This document shows positions 15,216 to 18,449 of a stretch of DNA of 18,449 nt, one piece after another. Under the pieces are notes generated by a model, which did no database searches, had not been told where the DNA came from, and saw only the letters and a program-made list of their open reading frames with translations. The position numbers and the translations under genes are program-made. Where the stretch lies: positions 1 through 18,449 of the forward strand of contig JAAEQP010001254.1 in NCBI GenBank assembly GCA_024231375.1, read 5' to 3'. How positions within the stretch are numbered: the stretch's first letter is position 1; the number at the start of each line of letters is the position of its first letter. The stretch is from a bacterium. Lineage in GTDB: Bacteria > Hydrogenedentota > Hydrogenedentia > Hydrogenedentiales > SLHB01.

Positions 15216-16250
15216 TCAGGCGGCGCGCGTGGCGCGCACCGCTTCCCGTCGTGCCAGGAACTCGTCGACGCACACGCCGACGAGGATCGCGGCGCCGATG
15301 ACGACGAATTCCAGTTCGCTACGGATTCCCAGAATCGGCATCATATTGTACAACACTCGGATGATGGCAACACCAAGCAAGATTGCCACAACGTTGCCCG
15401 AACCGCCGCGCAGGCTGCATCCGCCGAGGACGGCCCCCGCGATCGCGTAGAGTTCCCAGAAATTGCCGAAGGTGTTGGGCTGGATTGAGTTCACTTTGAA
15501 GGCCATCAGGATACCGCCCGCGCCACAGATCAGACTGCACAGAATGTAGGCCTGAATCTTCAATCGGTCGGTGCGAATCCCACTGAACCGGGCCCCGTCC
15601 TCGTTGGCGCCCAGCGCGAAGAGGTGCCGCCCTTGGGCGGAGAAGTGGTAATAGGCGCCGACAGCCGCTGCCAATATCAGGAGAAGCAGGAAGGGAGCAG
15701 GTACGCAGTCGAGCACAAGCTGCCAACCCGATTCCGGAGCGACGCCGTCGCCTCCCGGCCCGAGATCCCAGAGGGTGCCGCGGCCGAACCATTTCAAGCG
15801 GACAAAGGCCCCAGCGAATCCCTGGGACGTGTCGGCCGCGAGGTACCGCGCGATGCCTCGGTAGAAGAACAACCCACACAGGGTCACCACAAACGGCTGA
15901 ATGCGCGCTTTGGTAACCATCAACCCGTGAAACAGCCCAACCAACGCGCAGATCGCCAGCATGAGGGGAAGCACGAGAAACCACGAGACCCCGTCGCCCT
16001 TTGCCACCATCATGGCGGAACACGTGCCCACCAATGCCACAAGACTCCCCACGGACAGGTCGATGCCGCCGGTGACGATCACGAACGACTGACCGAGGCT
16101 GAGGATGCCGAACAGCCCGATCCACGTGAGCAGGTCGCGCAGGTTGGCGGATGTGGCGAAAGACGAGTGCCCTTGATGCGCCAGTTCCCACGCCGAGGTG
16201 CCTAGGGCGAGCGCCAACAGGAATCCGCCGAGTCCGAGTACCTTCCTCAC
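15216..16250 (-). CDS. RbsC-type sugar ABC transporter permease
   Basis: The 344-residue inner-membrane protein forms the channel of a ribose/xylose-type importer. Many hydrophobic segments are present. The family signature IVTGGIDLSVGS lies at 58-69. VTLCGLFFYRGIARYL, GANEDGARFSGIRTDRLKIQAYILCSL (the contact region for the ATPase) and the C-terminal GGCSLRGGSGNVVAILLG complete the pattern. It is somewhat longer than a typical RbsC because of an insertion near residues 125-165. GTG at 16250 overlaps the stop of the binding-protein gene as GTGA, and no separate ribosome site is obvious, so translation is probably coupled. No ATPase gene sits in the operon. Several sugars share this family, so the substrate is not assigned. 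Confidence 0.92.
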   Translation of the reverse strand: MRKVLGLGGFLLALALGTSAWELAHQGHSSFATSANLRDLLTWIGLFGILSLGQSFVIVTGGIDLSVGSLVALVGTCSAMMVAKGDGVSWFLVLPLMLAICALVGLFHGLMVTKARIQPFVVTLCGLFFYRGIARYLAADTSQGFAGAFVRLKWFGRGTLWDLGPGGDGVAPESGWQLVLDCVPAPFLLLLILAAAVGAYYHFSAQGRHLFALGANEDGARFSGIRTDRLKIQAYILCSLICGAGGILMAFKVNSIQPNTFGNFWELYAIAGAVLGGCSLRGGSGNVVAILLGVAIIRVLYNMMPILGIRSELEFVVIGAAILVGVCVDEFLARREAVRATRAA

Positions 16251-17251
16251 GATTTGCCCGTCAACCGCTTCAGTTCGGACCAGAACTCGTCCACGTTGTC
16301 TTTGGTAATGGCCTTGACCGGCACGAAGATCTGGTCGTCTTCGGGCACGGACGACCGGTCGCCCTTGGCGAGTTCCACCAAGACCTGTACCGACCGGTAG
16401 CCGAACTCGAAGGGCTGCTGGACGATGGTGCCGAAGATGTGGCCGTCCTTGACGCCGCGAAGCGTCTCGTCTTCTTCATCGAAACACACAATCTTCACCT
16501 GGCCGAGCTTACGCGAGTCCTGGACACCGTTAAGGATGGACGGACCGTTGTAGCTCCACAGTCCCACGAGGCACGCGACATCGGGATGGGCCACCAGCGT
16601 GGACTGCACGTTGGCGATGGCCTTGGTGCGGTCGGTTTCGTCCGTGCGCGTGTCGATGACCGTGATGTTGGTGCCCGCGATGGTGTCTTCGATGCCCTTC
16701 TTGCGGTCCTGCGCATTCTGCGCGTCCAGGGTGCCGACGAAGAGCATGATCTTGCCGCCGTCGGGCAGAGCCTGCTTGATGAGTTCACCGGCCGCGACAC
16801 CGGCCTGGTAGTTGTTGGTGCCGATGTAGCAGACGCGGTTACTTTCCGGGGCGTCCGAATCTTGCGTGACCACGTTGACCTTGGCGGCAGCCGCGTCCAG
16901 CATCTCGGTCTGGTTCTCGGGATCTTTCGGGCTGATCGCGATGCCCGACACCTGCATGGCGACCAGGCTCTCCACGATCTGCTGCTGCTCCTGGGCCGTT
17001 CCCCCTGCCGGAATGCGGAACTCCACTTCGCACCCCAGTTCCTGGCACGCCTTGTCCGTTCCGACTCTGGCGATGGTCCAGAAGTCCGAGGAGCTGTTGG
17101 TCACAAACCCCACGCGAATTGGCGCGTCCGTGGCCGCTGTCTCCGTACCTGAACCGGCATCTGGTGTGTCGGGCGGTGTGGACGGCACCGGGGCCGGGCC
17201 GCACCCCGCGGCCAGAACAAGAATAGACAAGACTGCCAAGGCAATTCGCAT
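16247..17251 (-). CDS. Lipoprotein sugar-binding protein of an ABC importer
   Basis: The 334-residue protein captures a sugar outside the membrane and delivers it to the permease. The signal peptide MRIALAVLSILVLAAGC ends in a lipobox with Cys17. A Pro/Thr/Ala-rich linker precedes the mature domain, which starts IRVGFVTNSSSDFWTIARVG. This belongs to the RbsB-like periplasmic-binding family: GGTAQEQQQIVESLVAMQVSGIAISP, then YIGTNNYQAGVAAGELIKQAL and VACLVGLWSYNGPSI. ATG at 17251 has GGAGGG 7 nt upstream. An upstream in-frame start would precede the signal by 16 residues and is rejected. It is first in the operon and followed at once by the permease. A promoter with palindromes lies 40-70 bp upstream. 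Confidence 0.94.
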   Translation of the reverse strand: MRIALAVLSILVLAAGCGPAPVPSTPPDTPDAGSGTETAATDAPIRVGFVTNSSSDFWTIARVGTDKACQELGCEVEFRIPAGGTAQEQQQIVESLVAMQVSGIAISPKDPENQTEMLDAAAAKVNVVTQDSDAPESNRVCYIGTNNYQAGVAAGELIKQALPDGGKIMLFVGTLDAQNAQDRKKGIEDTIAGTNITVIDTRTDETDRTKAIANVQSTLVAHPDVACLVGLWSYNGPSILNGVQDSRKLGQVKIVCFDEEDETLRGVKDGHIFGTIVQQPFEFGYRSVQVLVELAKGDRSSVPEDDQIFVPVKAITKDNVDEFWSELKRLTGKS

Positions 17252-17277
17252 GACTGATCCCTCCAACTGCTGAAAAC

Positions 17278-17288
17278 GCGCTAAGCGC
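17278..17288. promoter_or_regulatory. Palindrome GCGCT-A-AGCGC near the importer transcription start
   Basis: GCGCT (17278-17282) and AGCGC (17284-17288) form a perfect 11-bp palindrome at the predicted transcription start (about 17284). GC-centred palindromes of this size are common LacI-family operator cores, and such regulators often control sugar operons. No regulator gene is present in the window, so this is inference. Confidence 0.35.
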
Positions 17289-17290
17289 CT

Positions 17291-17319
17291 AGTGTACACC
17301 GAAATACCGGGTGCTGCAA
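17291..17319 (-). promoter_or_regulatory. Promoter of the sugar importer operon
   Basis: The minus strand has TTGCAG (17319-17314), a 17-nt spacer and TACACT (17296-17291). The -10 overlaps the 8-bp palindrome GTGTACAC (17292-17299). The transcription start would be near 17284, about 33 nt before the ATG at 17251. The match to consensus is moderate. Confidence 0.5.
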
Positions 17320-17350
17320 TTTCCGGAGCGTCGAAGCTTCCGCACAGGGC

Positions 17351-18196
17351 CTATGCGGTCCCCAGGGCGTAAACGCGGTTCACCGCCGAGATGCTGAAGG
17401 GATTCGAATAGTGGTAGACCTTGCACTTCTCGACGCCGTCTTCGACAACCGGCGTGGGTTGTTCAATGACGAAATCGGCGAAATGGGGCGCGTTGAAGAC
17501 GACGAACGCCAAGCTGAGACAATCGATGAGGGGGTCATGCCGTTTGGAGAGGTCGGGGTATGCGATGGGCCCTGTGTCGACCTGGTACATCTGCTTCTCG
17601 AGGCTGATGTTCATGGTCTTGGTGGGACACTCGATGATCGCGCGGAGACCCGTGGCCTCGTCGGCGAATTCCGTATGCGTCACCAGCGGGATGGCCGCCG
17701 CTGTGGCGTCGCGCATGGCTTCCCAGGTGGTCAGTTCCGTAACCACCGGGGCTTCGACGAGCTTCGGAACGGGCGGACCCCACACGTTCTCGGATTTCAC
17801 GAGGCTCCGGTATGCGTCACTCAGATAGACGGGGCGGCGAAAGATGAGCAGATCCTCGCCTCCGAAGATAGGCATGAAGTCGTAGTTGTCCTCCAAGAGC
17901 AGGTCCTTCTCGCCGAAGGTGTTCTCGCTCTTGCACGAAGCGCACTGGTAGAAGTCGACGTGTCCCCCATTCCGCTCGTCGATGACGCGTGTCCGGCTTT
18001 CCACCCAGAACCGGACCGAGTTGAACGCCGCCGTGTGACAGAGGAACGAACGCCCGTAGTCTAGTGGCCGCATGACGCCGGTGAATGGTTCCATAATATC
18101 CGATGCTCCTTGCGTGTCATCTTCCGCGCCTAGGGCCGACGTCGCGATGAGTCCGAATGCCCCCGCCTTCAATACGTCTCGTCGTGTACTCCTCAT
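17351..18196 (-). CDS. Tat-exported protein of unknown function
   Basis: The 281-residue product starts MRSTRRDVLKAGAFGLIATSALGA. This is a twin-arginine signal (SRRxFLK-like, here TRRDVLK), so the protein folds before export, often with a cofactor. The mature part has a CASCKS pair (CxxC) near residue 82 that could bind metal or form a disulfide. It also holds two runs of aromatic and acidic residues (DNYDFMPIFGGEDLLIF). I do not recognise a family. ATG at 18196 follows GAGGGGGG by 6-7 nt; a start 47 residues upstream runs through repeat DNA and is rejected. The next gene begins 100 bp downstream with its own promoter, so this gene may not belong to the importer operon. Palindromic repeats lie upstream. 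Confidence 0.75.
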   Translation of the reverse strand: MRSTRRDVLKAGAFGLIATSALGAEDDTQGASDIMEPFTGVMRPLDYGRSFLCHTAAFNSVRFWVESRTRVIDERNGGHVDFYQCASCKSENTFGEKDLLLEDNYDFMPIFGGEDLLIFRRPVYLSDAYRSLVKSENVWGPPVPKLVEAPVVTELTTWEAMRDATAAAIPLVTHTEFADEATGLRAIIECPTKTMNISLEKQMYQVDTGPIAYPDLSKRHDPLIDCLSLAFVVFNAPHFADFVIEQPTPVVEDGVEKCKVYHYSNPFSISAVNRVYALGTA

Positions 18197-18301
18197 AGGA
18201 ATCCCCCCTCTGTTGATTCTTAGCGCGTAGCCCGCGATAAGCGGGGTGCAGCGGTGCCGTTGAAAAAGCCTCGGCCTCTGACGCACAGGCCGCGATAACC
18301 T

Positions 18302-18366
18302 GGGGACAGCCACCCATTGTTGCCCTAAGAAGCGCAATAATGGGACGTAAGAACTTGGCAGTCCCC
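18302..18366. repeat. Nested inverted repeat upstream of the Tat protein gene
   Basis: GGGGACAGCCA (18302-18312) pairs with TGGCAGTCCCC (18356-18366) with one mismatch. Inside it, CCCATTGTTGC (18313-18323) pairs with GCAATAATGGG (18334-18344) with one mismatch. The whole could fold as one long hairpin. Its GGGACAG/CAGTCCC ends resemble the family at 1235-1318. Confidence 0.65.
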
Positions 18367-18449
18367 GTTTGTCGCTTCTGTTCTCTCGCGCATATGACTT
18401 CTTAAGGACCTGGGACAGTCCCGTCTGCGTCCGCCTGCGGCGGACTCCG
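18356..18449. repeat. GGGACAGTCCC element copy 3 and GTCCGCC hairpin
   Basis: The part at 18359-18384 matches 1293-1318 at 24 of 26 bases. The part at 18407-18435 is identical to 120-148. GTCCGCC (18429-18435) then pairs perfectly with GGCGGAC (18439-18445) around TGC. The order of head and tail is opposite to that of the complete copy at 1235-1318. Confidence 0.75.

Noticed and set aside
18181..18449. Possible CRISPR-like or tandem array at the right end
   Set aside because: The repeats are palindromic and irregular in spacing, without equal repeats and spacers, and no cas gene is near.

Overview
The window is GC-rich bacterial chromosome with eleven supported protein genes and no rRNA, tRNA, CRISPR array or transposase gene. 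TrxB, a type IV prepilin-like signal, a PcrA-type helicase, a fused chorismate mutase/prephenate dehydratase, Tat and lipoprotein signals and thrombospondin type-3 calcium repeats together suggest a diderm, carbohydrate-oriented environmental bacterium. A Planctomycetes/Hydrogenedentota-like lineage would fit, but this is a low-confidence inference because no taxonomic marker gene is present.

Layout. Positions 1-520 are non-coding and hold several short repeat families: a palindromic GGGACAGTCCC element, two 9-nt-period triplets and a 15-bp hairpin. A small membrane protein (521-1168, minus) and a complete copy of the palindromic element (1235-1318) follow. Next come three minus-strand single genes, each with a recognisable promoter: a very large secreted multidomain protein with TSP3 repeats and an IPT/TIG-like domain (1341-4631), thioredoxin reductase (4830-5777), and a pseudopilin with EF-hand-like calcium loops (6008-6961). 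A short region with two back-to-back sigma70-type promoters separates the pseudopilin from a plus-strand cluster: pcrA/uvrD, pheA (4-nt overlap), a membrane-anchored cyclophilin, a second soluble cyclophilin and a Gfo/Idh/MocA oxidoreductase (7103-12774). This cluster converges on a minus-strand sugar-uptake operon across a 149-bp spacer full of inverted repeats. The operon is, in order of transcription, a lipoprotein sugar-binding protein (17251-16247), a RbsC-type permease (4-nt overlap) and a cytoplasmic TIM-barrel, glycosidase-like protein (15197-12924). It contains no ABC ATPase gene. A Tat-exported protein of unknown function (17351-18196) lies upstream, and the right end again carries the palindromic repeat family. 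A 29-bp stretch is identical at both ends of the window (120-148 and 18407-18435).

How the genes fit together. The binding protein, permease and glycosidase-like protein probably import and process a sugar or glycoside, and the Gfo/Idh/MocA enzyme may belong to the same metabolism although it is transcribed from the other side. The pcrA-pheA-cyclophilin cluster mixes DNA repair, phenylalanine synthesis and protein folding, so it looks like a co-transcription unit rather than a pathway. The most interesting items are the spacer palindromes shared by two neighbouring promoters, the calcium loops in the pseudopilin, the tandem cyclophilins with a divergent active site, the ATPase-less importer operon and the dispersed palindromic repeats. 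I found no convincing complete new defence or mobile system.
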